Positions 36,246-47,406 of a stretch of DNA of 64,000 nt are shown here, piece after piece. A model generated the notes under the pieces. The model saw only the letters and a program-made list of their open reading frames with translations. It was not told the DNA's origin and did no database searches. Numbering within the stretch: position 1 is the stretch's first letter; each line of letters begins with the position of its first letter. The translations under genes were made by a program, and so were the position numbers. Origin of the DNA: Aquilaria yunnanensis. Taxonomy: Eukaryota; Streptophyta; Magnoliopsida; Malvales; Thymelaeaceae. The DNA lies in NCBI GenBank assembly GCA_039654915.1, contig CM077593.1, positions 118,413,413 to 118,477,412 of the forward strand. Reading direction: 5' to 3'.

Positions 36246-39200
36246 ATTTGTGAAGATAAACGTTCAAAACTAGGACGTGGCTGCAGGTAACAGTTATGAG
36301 CAGAAAATTTTTCCATCGGTTTTGGCGTGTCATGTGGTGCAGGAGATCTTTGTTTGCTCATGATATGTTTGTTCATAATTAATCTATCGATGGAGAAAGA
36401 AGCACTGATGAGTTGTACAAGCATTGACCAGAGATCCAAGCAGGTTCGGCCATTGACGTGCAGGTGATTTCGTTTTTGGCTTACAATTTTTAGTTTTTTT
36501 TTCCCTAAATGCTCTTTTACCCCTCAAACTTTGCAGCTTGTTCAAACATACAAACCCTTCAAACTTTTATGTTATGTAGGTATAAGAAAAAAATTTAACA
36601 AATCAGCAGATAAGAGATGTGAAAATCCCATAATTGCGGCAAGCGCCATCTGTAGATAAAATTCATTTTTGTTATTTCTTGTTTTGGTAAATGCCTTTAA
36701 GCTTATGTGGCTTAAAAATTGACAACTATATGCTTATATAGTTATATTATCTTATAAATAATGTATTGGTTTTAGAAAGTAAAATAAAAATAATGCATTT
36801 TAAAAATGGAAAACAAACTTGCATGAAAATTAATGTAAGAAACATTATGGTATTTATTTATTTATGTTATCTCAATCAATCAAATGATTAGGTTTACTTA
36901 ATTCATTTATGGTTTAGACGTTTCGTGTAGCCAGCTGGGGGACAAAGGTGTAGAAATTTTGATCATCACATGGTGGCCAAGTAAGGCCTGTGATATGGAC
37001 ATGTATTGTGACAAGTGAGGGGACAAGCACAGTTTATTGTTGGGTAATATGTCTAATTAATGTTTCCTCATTGACAAATAGACAGGACAGCTTCAATTAC
37101 TGAACTCTCGGGCCCCAAATTCATTTCTCCACATAGATCCCATATAACCAGCCTAGCCTTAGGGGTTTATCACCCAAGGAGCACCATCATCATCTAACGA
37201 GACGTAAATTGGGGAGTAGTAATCCAATTAAGACTACCCTTGAACGTAAATTGAGGTACTAAAAAATTATTTGGAATATATCAGTTCTCATTTAGATCTT
37301 ACACTACCTAAGTAAGACAATCAGAGTTAACACAATTTTATTGAAATAAACCCAAAAAACATGAAGTTACATTTCTCATAGACACCATCCTATTTAAGGG
37401 CTTCAACAATAACCTAAACCCCGATGTATAGAGTTAGGCCAGTCAAGTGGAAAACAAGCATTTGGGCAAACTCGAACCCGACTCTATTTTAAAACACAAA
37501 AGTTAGGTTGGTTTAGGTTAAACCTGAAACCATCCAATTAACCTAAATCTAAGCCCCAAACTAAAAATTCCATAATACCTATCCATAATTCCTATATTCA
37601 GAGCAGCCAATTCCCTAATTTGCTTGTTGGGCTTGTTACACCTAAATGACCTCCCTTCCTATTCCCCATCCTAAACCTCGCATCAACTTGCCTCTGCTTT
37701 TGCCCTCTATCCGTAGCTATGGCTTTCATTTTACTACCTTCCTGCCTCTACTCTCCCTGGCTCCTCCTTGCTACCTCTGCCCTCCGCCCTTCCCAAGCCC
37801 TACCTAGCATTGCCCTCCCGCCATCCTCCTTTGCCTCACCTACTGGCCTTCCACTGCCTTCCCTCATTGCCTTTTTGGTCATCATTATTCTCTAGTTTGT
37901 TCGTCGCACGACATCATCACTTTTGCCTAGCCGTCAATCTCGTTCTCAATGCCCTTCACTTATACCTCTACAGTTGGCTTCCTCGTTAGCCTCTTGTTTG
38001 CCGTTGCTGCCGTTCCTTAGTTTGCCATTGTTGCCCTTTAGTCTGCCGTTGTCGTCCCTTACTGGGAGTGTTAGGTGAACTCAAGCTTAACCATATATTT
38101 TTGTGTTAGAGATGGTTCGGGTTGAGCTAACAAATAGGGTCAGGTCGGGTTATATGTTTTGGGTCAAAGATGTAGCTTGAAAATTTTAGGTGTTGGCCGG
38201 AATCCAACTCTAAACCGGAAATTTAGAACCCTAATCCAACCCAATAGAGAGTTGCATATTCCGTGAATACCATCCTCCAACCATGGAATAGTCAGATATT
38301 AACTTCAAAAGATCACGTTGCTTATCATTGAGACTGCGCCGCGGGGCAATCATCTCTCCACTCTGACCCTAAAGGCTAAAGGGCCTTGGTGAGAATGAGC
38401 AAGGTAATGATTAACAAGTTATATCTTTAGGACAAAAAAACATATTCATCGATATCACTCTATATATCTTAATATATATAGTTTCGGCCTTCAATCGGAT
38501 CAACCGTATACGCCAAAACAAGATCAAATATTCCAAAAATTTAACAATTATTACTCCCTTTTATGATGAGAGGTACAATATAGTGATTATTGCGCATGTT
38601 TTATAATTCAGCACAAGTGGAAAAAAATACCCAAATGTATATAATTTTGTAATTAGTCAGGATCCAAAAGCTAACCAACCGCGTCGTGATATAACAATTT
38701 TCATGTAAATATGGTAATAACTCCATCAAGATGAATATTAGTAAAATATAATTCATTTAGTTGAGTGTTTTTTACTGGTAGTGGTTATGAACTCTTTTAT
38801 ATAGAGACTTTTCAAATAAAGATGTAATTTGATTTTAAAATTTTCATGCGTGGCGATAAAAAAAAAAGCCCCCATCAGCCTGTTTAATAATGTGATACAA
38901 TTTTTTACATTTATTAGTATGAAGAATGAAATAATTTGTGTGCCCTGTCCCCTGATTATTTCCCCTATTGTTTCAGCATCCAGAATGAAAAGATCAACCA
39001 CAAAAATAAAAAAATAAAAATAAAAAAGAAAAAAGAAAAGAAAATCATGGTCGTTTAACATCTAAATTAAAGAACTTATGTGCGTGATTCCATTGATTAC
39101 AAGAAGACTATGAGTGATACAGTTCCGAAACTAGCAAATGAAGAACGAGAAGATCAATTAACAGGGGAAACTAATTAACAAAAACAGTAGTAATTTAATT

Positions 39201-39273
39201 ATCTTTAGTTAATTACCAGCACCATAACCGCTATATATAGCTCAATATTTTCATTCTTTCCAAATTTCTTTGA
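36246..39273. other. Intergenic spacer
   Basis: No gene recognised. Between about 37640 and 38060 the plus strand is CT-rich (CCTGCCTCTACTCTCCC; TTGCCGTTGCTGCCGTTCC). It is flanked by ACCCGAC/GGTCGGGTT-like words on both sides (near 37470 and 38130), which suggests an old DNA transposon. I could not prove inverted termini. The remainder is AT-rich. Confidence 0.35.
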
Positions 39274-39555
39274 TCACATACCATCGCGGAGGAGGGTGAA
39301 CTTGGTCTTGATCCACTTGAAACTGTTCCTGAGGCTGGACTTCAACTTCTTTTCCACGGTGAAAACGTTATAGGAAGCGATCCTCTTCTTCCTCTTGAGC
39401 TCCGGATCTCTCGACGCGGCGAACCCCTCCCTTGTCCCGGAGCGAGGCCCGTTGAAGCTGTACGAGTTGGAACGCTCTTCAAACTCGCCGGAGCTACTAG
39501 CCACAGAGTACTGTGGGAATGACCGGCTCTTCTCCATCCTTACCATCACCTCCAC
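39274..39555 (-). CDS. DUF3511-domain small basic protein
   Basis: A single-exon gene of 93 codons on the minus strand. The C-terminal half carries the DUF3511 (PF12023) signature: KRIASYNVFTVEKK followed by LRNSFKWIKTKFTLL. The Ser-rich N-terminal half (QYSVASSSGEFEERSNSYS) is typical filler of this plant-only family, whose function is unknown. Three in-frame Met codons compete. The third (39537, reading MEKSRSFPQYS) best matches the usual start, so the protein may be 87 aa. The domain is intact and very basic. Short intronless genes like this are common in the family. Confidence 0.88.
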   Translation of the reverse strand: MEVMVRMEKSRSFPQYSVASSSGEFEERSNSYSFNGPRSGTREGFAASRDPELKRKKRIASYNVFTVEKKLKSSLRNSFKWIKTKFTLLRDGM

Positions 39556-41873
39556 ACTTTAAACTTTCTTTTAGTCACAATCCATGAACACCTCCGCGTC
39601 TTTTGTGCTATTTATATTGTTAATGATAAATGGTTAGTGCAGGTAGCTATTGGTTTTGTTCACACGCACTTCAAAATTTTAATATAAATTGAAGATTGTT
39701 TTGGTGACAAATGCGCGGTTGCAAGATAGGAGCAGCACGGAATTAAATGGCTACTTGTATAAGATTTTTAATATTCTAGTATTTGGTTTGATTGGTGGAA
39801 TACTGGATATACAGAGATAAAAATTAATGTTGAACATTTATTAATGATTAACAAAATTTAATTGACGATCAGTTTAAAGCTTTAAAAAAATTGAAATGAT
39901 TCAAAATTATTGCTTTATTGGTGATCAATTTGGTAATTAGAAAGCATATGGCATGGATCAAAGTAATAGATTTTGGGTTTCAATACAAACCAGGTGTCAA
40001 ATGTAAGTCATGAAAGTACAGGGGGGCTAAAAATGCAAAAGCTATAGATTTCAAGACTTCTTGGCACATCCCGCAGTAGGATGGTAAAATCGCTGATTTT
40101 AAAATTTGAGAGCCAAATATTATTATTTCACTCAGGCTGCAGACCTATTCTGTAATTTTCCATTTTCTGGTTTTCAAATTATTCCTAGCCTAGCTGAAAA
40201 AAGGGCTAAAGGCCAAAATGCAGCAAAAGAGTCACTAGCTATTCATTAAGGAATGTAAGGAGCTTCCTCCTTTAGGACATCATAAGTAGTAATCAAACCG
40301 CACTTTTTTGTGAGTTAATCAACAAAAATATAAAATTTTCATATCAATTTTTTCTATAGAAAAAAAATTTAAAAAAGTTATGAAATTTTAAACTAAAACT
40401 AAATTATAATCAAAACTCAAAGGTTCTAAAAAATTGAAGTGCTTCCAAGTTATTGATAACCAATTTAGTAAATAGAAAATATACAATATTAAACCAATGT
40501 AGTAGATTTGTGAATTCAGCACAGGCCTTGACAGTAACCCGTGAAAGTTCAAAAGTCAAAAATAGAAAAAAACAAAGATTTTAGGGCAACTTTTATTGTT
40601 ATTGAACCGAGTGGTAGAAATGCTAAATTTCAATGTTCAGGGAAAAGATGATACATAACATAAAAATAGAGGACTATATGTAATTTACTCATTTGGTTAT
40701 GGGCATCTCCCTGGTCTAGAAGAACAAAACGGTCTACAGCTCAAACAAAAAGTACTCTATCAGACCTTATAAATAGCGAAAAACGCTTAACGTTTTAGTG
40801 CATATATATAATTTTTGCAATAATATGGAGAAATTTATTCATGTACAATTTTTAGGGAATCAATTTCTTAACTTAATAAATTAGGCACAATTACATTCCA
40901 AATAATGTGAAATTTAAAAATCTGTACATACAAATTTCTTAACTTAAAATATCTTAAGAAAATTAAATTTCAAAATCTCTAAACCTAGTGAACATATTTA
41001 AAAAAGGCTATTTCACAATTAAAAAATTATGGTGAAAATGTAAAAAGTACAAAATACTAAGAATAGTGCAATCAACCTTATATTTTTATACTAGTTGAAT
41101 CTCATACTTCAAGTAAATAATTTGGATAAATTGCACCATTTATCTCTAGATAATGCCTCATATTTCAAAACTATTCCTAAAATAACAAACATACTATATC
41201 CGTTATGAAATTGCTCATCCATCTAAACACCTCTATTATATGTCTAACAGGTAAAGATGAATACTTAAAATAGAGAATGACTCTATAAGTGATAGCTTAC
41301 TTGGGTTCGACTCATTGGAGATTTACTCATGAGCAAGGTATGGAGGAGTCCATTAGAACGTCACTCATGGGCTAAGCACTAGGGGGTTGATTGTTAGGAA
41401 GGCTCAGCTCACGTTAATGAAGAAATCTCATGATCACAAAGATGATTATGTAATGGCAGGAGTTTCCTCCCACGACTTGGGGACTAAAAGAGTCATTCTC
41501 CATGAGGGGATGAGGCATGGTCTCCTTACTAGGTCATAGTTTTTACTTAGCTATATACTTTTTTTAAGGGCTATAATTAAATCACAGATAACAATCTTGA
41601 TAGATAGATCTAAGCCATAAGTTGTTGTGGGTCCCACAAACGGCCAAAATTTGTTTTTTATGGCTATCATCTATGATAATACAATTTCCCTTTTTGTCAA
41701 GCCTCTAGAATTTTAAGTATCGGAAAGTCTTCTCAAGACATACAATTCTAGGTCCGCCTAACATTATCTTTGGTTTTCAGGTGTAACCATCTCTAAGTGT
41801 CTCGAGCATCTCATCAAGTATTTTGGATATCAATAAAGAAAAAAATGAAATCAAATGAATATATAATTTTTTA
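39556..41873. other. AT-rich intergenic spacer
   Basis: No gene recognised. A patch at about 41280-41530 (CTCATGGGCTAAGCAC; CCTCCCACGACTTGGGGAC) is less AT-rich and reads like a fragment of a dispersed repeat, class unknown. Confidence 0.35.
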
Positions 41874-41874
41874 T

Positions 41875-42327
41875 AGGGAAAATTATAAAAACCCCATGTG
41901 ATTTAACCTACCATTTGCCCCTCTATTTTTTAAAACTTACACCTTATCCCTTACTTCCTTTACAGTGTTCGACAATAACTTTTGAAACTTTAATTTAAAT
42001 TATTTAGTAACTATATTCCAGTAATTTTAGAAGTTTTAATATTTTTTTCATAGTCAACCAATCTTTAAAAATATTGATATGCATTTATAGGGAAGAGAAT
42101 GTATTTACAGAGAGGAAAAACAGATAATTTAAAATATCTATTACCTACAAAAAATTATTGAGGAAATTGAAATTACTATAAGATGATTATTATACAGTTT
42201 AAATTAAAATTTCAGAAGTTGTTACCATACAGTATAAAAGAAAAAAAATAAAAAAGTGCAGATTTTTAAAAATAAAAAGCGTATAGTACAAGTTAGTGCA
42301 AACCTCATAGGATAATTGTAAATTTTT
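41875..42327. mobile_element. Non-autonomous Mutator-like element with long terminal inverted repeats
   Basis: The left arm (GGGAAAATTATAAAAACCCC..., then TTTACAGTGTTCGAC and GAAACTTTAATTTAAATTAT) pairs with the right arm read on the minus strand (ACAATTATCCTATGAGG..., then TATACTGTATGGTAAC and GAAATTTTAATTTAAACTGT). Arms are about 140 bp with many substitutions. There is no coding capacity. End positions are good to about 5 bp and no clear 9-bp duplication was seen. Confidence 0.65.
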
Positions 42328-43282
42328 TGTTTTTTATGTGAGTAATTCAATTACTAAATTTTCAAAATATGCTTATTATTGTGCTAACATTTCAATTGAT
42401 CAATTTTTAATCTAATGATAAAACCTTGTTATTTGAAATACATTTTCAACTAAAAATATTCTAGAAATGTCTCGCAACATGAGTGCTTAAGTTGGAGTAT
42501 TTTTTTTTATTATTTTTTGATGAAGTTGTTGGAGTAATTTAATTATATGCGAGGCAATCAATTGCGTGGATGAGTACCGAACTGAAGATCCAGTGTGGTG
42601 GCAGAGCATGTGGAGATGTTGGACAGGCATCGCGTGGGGCAATGATGGAGCCCCTAGGGCGTTCGGATGCGACACCAAAATTGACTTCTCCCGGTGGAGA
42701 GGTCCCCCATCCAAACATCATATTGCCCGGTTATTCATATATTTTAAGTAATATATTATTTTCGTTTTGCCCTTTTTTTAAAAAAATAAATATCATTAGA
42801 ATGCTAATATTTTTTTTTACAAACACTTGATTCATTTTTACAAAATTATTAATTTTATGATTTTTTCTTATTCACCCTTAAAAATTAATAAAAAAATTTT
42901 ATTTCTAAATTTTTTTTTCAGAAGTGATATTTAAATTTTATAAACTGTAGAGCTTAAATTAATATATACTATGAATAAAAATTTATTATATATAAAAATA
43001 ATTACTAATGATTTTTTTAAACAAAAACTCCCTCTCATGCACCTCTAAATTTAGGATATTGATTTCATCCTTGTGTTTTTTCTTTTTGAAAGATAGGGCG
43101 GGTGAATTTTTTCCCCAATGGAAGTACTTTAGGTAAGTCTATTTTTGCTCGAATTAGACAATTCACACTAATTATACTATCTTTCACGGACTTCTCTTTT
43201 TTGGAGAAAAGAATAGCTAAATCAGCTCCCCTCCTTCTGTGAGTCTGTACCAATGATAATGCCAAAGTGGGAAAAAAGAAGG
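42328..43282. other. AT-rich spacer with a small GC-rich island
   Basis: The stretch 42540-42730 is clearly GC-richer than its surroundings and has overlapping ORFs on both strands. I recognise no product. The rest is AT-rich. Confidence 0.3.
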
Positions 43283-45830
43283 GTAAAGTCCACTTGAGAT
43301 ACTTTGGTTTGTTTTTTTGTCCCAAATTGACATCTAGCCTTGAGATTTGTTCTATAGAACTACCTAACGTCATTTTCATATTTCAATTGGGTGCTTTCCA
43401 TCGATTTCACTGTTAAATTGGATAAAAAATGATAATGTAACGTTATTTAACACTAAAATAAATGCAAGATAACAACTTTGAACTCTAAACTTTTACAGTC
43501 ACTTAATTTAGTCTTGCTCTCCCTCTCTCCCATTGCCACCCAACTGCCTAGATGTCACCACTGTTGTCATCATCTACCCTACCTTTCCCGCCGCTGCTTC
43601 TTGTTGCTTCCGCACCGTCCAACTATCTACCCCTCGATTTGTTACTTTCGGGTTGATGCTACAGGAAACCTAATGCTATGCGAGACGAGGGTGAATTAGC
43701 AAGATTAGAGAGATTGGACAAGATGAGGGTGAATCGGCTAGATCGGAAGATGGGTCGCCGTCACATCCGTTTCGCTGCTCCAACTACGCCAACTAGTTTT
43801 CCTCATCTGATTGCAAAGTGATAAGTGCATTTTGTAACGGTCAAAATTGTTGACTTTTTGGCGACTTTAATAGTCAATTTCTATCTTGTCGTGCCACATT
43901 TCTTAATATTTCTTGATTTGTTTCCTCCTTATGCAGGTCAAAGTGCATTGTGGATCCGTCGAAATGAAGCAGAGTTGAGCAGAGCAAAAGTTGGACGTGC
44001 TCGAGTCAAAGTTGAAAAAGAATGTTAGTAATGCATTGCCAATGTTATCAACTTGCTGCCATTTTGCACCATTATTAGTGATGCATCACCGACGTTCAAT
44101 GTTGTGGGTACGCGACACAACCAATTCTCCTGTTTTGGTGATACGTTGGCCTAGCTTCCAGATCTTTGTGGTCTTTCACTTTATTTTTGAATCCAAGCTC
44201 TCTATTGGCTAATGAATTCTATCTCTTAAGTTAGGTAGAGCATTGGACAAGGTTTTACAAGGGTTTGGACAAGAACTTCTCCAAGAAGGATTTCATTGTT
44301 CATTCATTCACCACACCCTACTTTTTTTCTCTTGGAGTCACCAATAGAGGCTTGAGCTTGGAGCTTGGTTTGTAAGTGGCAAAGGAGTTCTTAGAGTACA
44401 AAGAGGCTTGAGTGACTAGGGGTTTTCATTTAGTTCTTTCATTCATTATTTTCTTTGCATTTGCACTTTGATGTTTGGATTAAACTCTAGTATTTTGTCT
44501 ATGGATGTTAATTTAGACATGAAGTAGATTTCTTTAGGTCTCTCTAGGATGAAACTCTTGATACTTCTTATCTAATGTCTATTTTAGGTTGTTCATGGGT
44601 ATTGATTCTCTTGTGTTGCTTATTCTTGTGTTTAATAATTGTGTGTTGATTGGCTACTATACACAAATAATAATCTTACTCTTTTCTTCAGAAAGAAATG
44701 ATGGAGGTGGAAATGAGGAATAGAGCATGATGGGTCTTATGGATTAGAGGTAATCTATAAACCTATTAGGTAATTGAAATGAGATTAGGTCTTAATCAAT
44801 TCTAGATTAATATATGAGCTTGAGAGATGCCATAGTTAATCGTAGGTGAGCAAAACTTGGCCTTGAGAAATAGGGCTTTGGTGGTTGAATCCTCACACCA
44901 TATAAGAAGTCAATATCCTTGGAACTTCAGTGGACTTAGTTAACAAGTAAAAGAGTGGAATCCTAAGGAGATAGCTCTCTCGACTACTTTACTTCATTAT
45001 TATTTTAGCTAATTCTAGATAACCTTATCATTCAATTGTAACTTTGTTTTTCATTAGCGACCCTTGCATTCATTCAACGTTTTATATTTTTTGGGGTAGT
45101 TAGTACTTCATTTATTTTAGTTCATTTCTTTTTATTTGTGCATTCACCTAACCAACTTTTAGTCTTTATGCAATTCAATAGCTTTTTCAGTGGTAGAATA
45201 TCTAGGAGGTGAATTTCATTGTGATTTCACCACTTTCTCTTGGGATGATACCCGTATTCAACATTTGCACACAACAACACCGTTCACTTGTGGGTAGATA
45301 GGGATTATAAATTATAAACTTTTGTTTCCACAACATGAAGATACTCGAGTTTCTTCCCCGATTCTTAAACCTAGTGGCGGCTCCCACCATCGTCACTAGA
45401 GTCCATTGATGATGATTCCACTTTCTTCTTCTATGATAGATCAACAATGAAGGCAAATTTAGGCGTGGTACGGTACAACAGTGGCAAAGGCAGGGTGATA
45501 AGAGGTTAGGCTGGCAATTGGAGGGCAGCCATCAATGACAGTCAGCTGGGCTAATGGTGGCAGATGAAAGATTTTGACAGTACAATAGTGGCAAAGATTT
45601 AGAATTAGTGATTAGAAAAGTTTGAGGACTAAAGTTATTTTTTTAAAAATTTATTTTATTATTATTTAATGTCATGTTAGCATTTTCCATCCATTTTAAT
45701 GGTTAAATCCATGGAAAGTACCTAATTAGGACTTGTAATATAAGATTAGGTAGTTCGATAGGACAAACTTGAAGGTTGGATATCCATTTTGGGCAACAAA
45801 ATATGCTAAGATACTTCAGGTGGACTTTAC
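43283..45830. mobile_element. Mutator-like element with about 230-bp terminal inverted repeats, split by an LTR
   Basis: The left tip GTAAAGTCCACTTGAGATAC (43283) pairs with the right tip, which on the minus strand reads GTAAAGTCCACCTGAAGTAT (from 45830). Pairing continues through CCAACCTT/CTAGCCTT, TAGAACTACCTAA/CGAACTACCTAA and TTTCCAT.GATTT to about 230 bp. The interior has no transposase. Removing the LTR-like insert (about 43819-45335) leaves an element of about 1.0 kb. Both flanks are A-rich, so the 9-bp target duplication cannot be read reliably. Confidence 0.78.
43819..45335 (+). mobile_element. Solo-LTR-like insert, relative of the one at 57329-58702
   Basis: The plus strand starts TGATAAGTGCATTTTGTAAC and ends TGTTTCCACAACA. 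Internal stretches align with the minus strand of 57329-58702: the AGGCTTGA...GGAGCTTGG region, TCTCTCTAGGATGA, GGAGTGGAATCCTAA, and TCTTGGGA with ATACCCGTATT...CACTTG.GGGTA. Flanking pentamers (CAAAG left, TGAAG right) do not match fully, so boundaries rest on alignment to the other copy. Confidence 0.65.
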
Positions 45831-46288
45831 AAAAAAAACAAAACAAAACAAAAGAACAAGCTGAAAATAATATTCATCCTATATCCTGAATTTCAAATTT
45901 ATCCCTAAATTAACCAACATATAGCAAATATGGAATTACTCCCTATTAAAGTAAAACCCTAGCCACTACTTTCCATATGTTTTTTTTGCATTGCATTCCT
46001 CTTTTTTCCATGCCTCCGATCAGATTTGGATTTTAATTTAAGTCTAACTAGTTGATTTACTATCTTTATTCCACCCGATTAGCCAATATCATCTTTTTTT
46101 ATCATCTTTAATAGGAGTATGCTCTAGTTCTTCTGACACACTATGATGGGCAAATCTAAGTGATCTGTTTTTTGTATTAGTGGGTCAGGCGAAAGTTGGA
46201 GTGTGAAAAATGGTAGGCATCCATGATGAGATATTTTTAAATAATGGATCGAGTGATGATATCATAATTTTTTTAATCTATTCATTAT
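45831..46288. other. AT-rich spacer
   Basis: No gene or repeat recognised apart from an A-rich run directly after the Mutator-like element. Confidence 0.35.
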
Positions 46289-46289
46289 A

Positions 46290-46524
46290 TTCCCTCTATC
46301 CCATTTTTTTTAAGACATAATTGACATTTTGAATAGTTTGACTTGAATTTTTTCATATTATTGTTTATTAGAAAAAATAAAAATGTATATATTTATAAAT
46401 TATAGGCTTTTATTTATGATTTATATACAAAATTTTTTCATTTATATACTAAAATATTAAAAATAAAAAATTATAGATTAATTGTTATAAAATGAATATT
46501 GCAAAGAAATTGGGATGAAAAAAG
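46290..46524. mobile_element. Diverged CTCCCTCC-type MITE
   Basis: About 235 bp, starting TTCCCTCTATCCCA and ending TGGGATGAAAAAAG, between TA dinucleotides at 46288-46289 and 46525-46526. The interior (GACTTGAATTTTTTCATATTA...) matches the MITE at 5100 in reverse orientation. Confidence 0.65.
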
Positions 46525-46526
46525 TA

Positions 46527-47406
46527 CTAAACTTTATGTTAGTTGATCTACTATTAAGGGTTAATTCACCTTTTATTTGGTCAAATCCTCTATTGTTTGT
46601 TTTGACTATTTGATCATTCCCTATCTAGGCTAATTCCAATTATTTGTAATATTTCAGATTTGTTCTAATTTGCAAGAAAAGTTCGACTTGATTTGAATCT
46701 CTCTATTTCATTTAGTGTTGTAGGAATGAGTATTTTTAGTGACCAGTTTTATGTTACTGTTTTTTCTTAGAGTTTTTTTGTTTTTATTTTTTAAAATATT
46801 ATTTGACTCACTTTTAATTGGAATGTAACATCTTCCGTGAAAAAAGAAAACAAATAACAAATCTATCACTAAAGTAATCATCTACTTCAAAATTGTCATT
46901 CCATTCTAGATATTTGTTAGGAATATAAAAGTTTATATTTGTTATTTTCTAAACATTTTTCTAAACCATATTAAATGAAAATATTTTTTGTTAAAAATTT
47001 ATTTTATATAATAACTTGTTAGCACAAGATTAAATACTCTAGTTTAAATGTTTATATTTGCCCGTTGGACACCTAACAGAGGTTTGCAGATGGAACATTG
47101 ACAATTACCATGGATGATTACATGAAAAACAGATTCGCTACGTACGTTCTTTATTTTTACAGATTGATGATTTGCAACACGAGGACGGTGCAACTTGAGC
47201 TTAAAAAACTTTCCTTTGCATGGCTCTTGGTGAGAATTAGTTGTAGGAAATGTCAAAACTATGCTTGATTGAAAATCTCTTTGTTATTGTAGCTAAATTG
47301 TTCCACAGTGTATAACTGCGAGATTAATTATTAGTGTTTGAAAAAAAAAAAAAGTAGTAGCAGTAGTGTAAAACAAAATGGGAATTCTGATCTAACTGCC
47401 AATATA
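46527..47406. other. Spacer downstream of the NPF gene
   Basis: AT-rich with no gene recognised; the part next to 47406 is the likely 3' UTR of the minus-strand transporter. Confidence 0.35.

Noticed and set aside
37430..38240. Possible DNA transposon with ACCCGAC/GGTCGGGTT ends
   Set aside because: The two sides share short words but I could not trace continuous inverted repeats or a target duplication.
43814..45340. Possible 5-bp target duplication around the LTR-like insert (CAAAG / TGAAG)
   Set aside because: Only three of five bases agree, so I did not use it to set boundaries.
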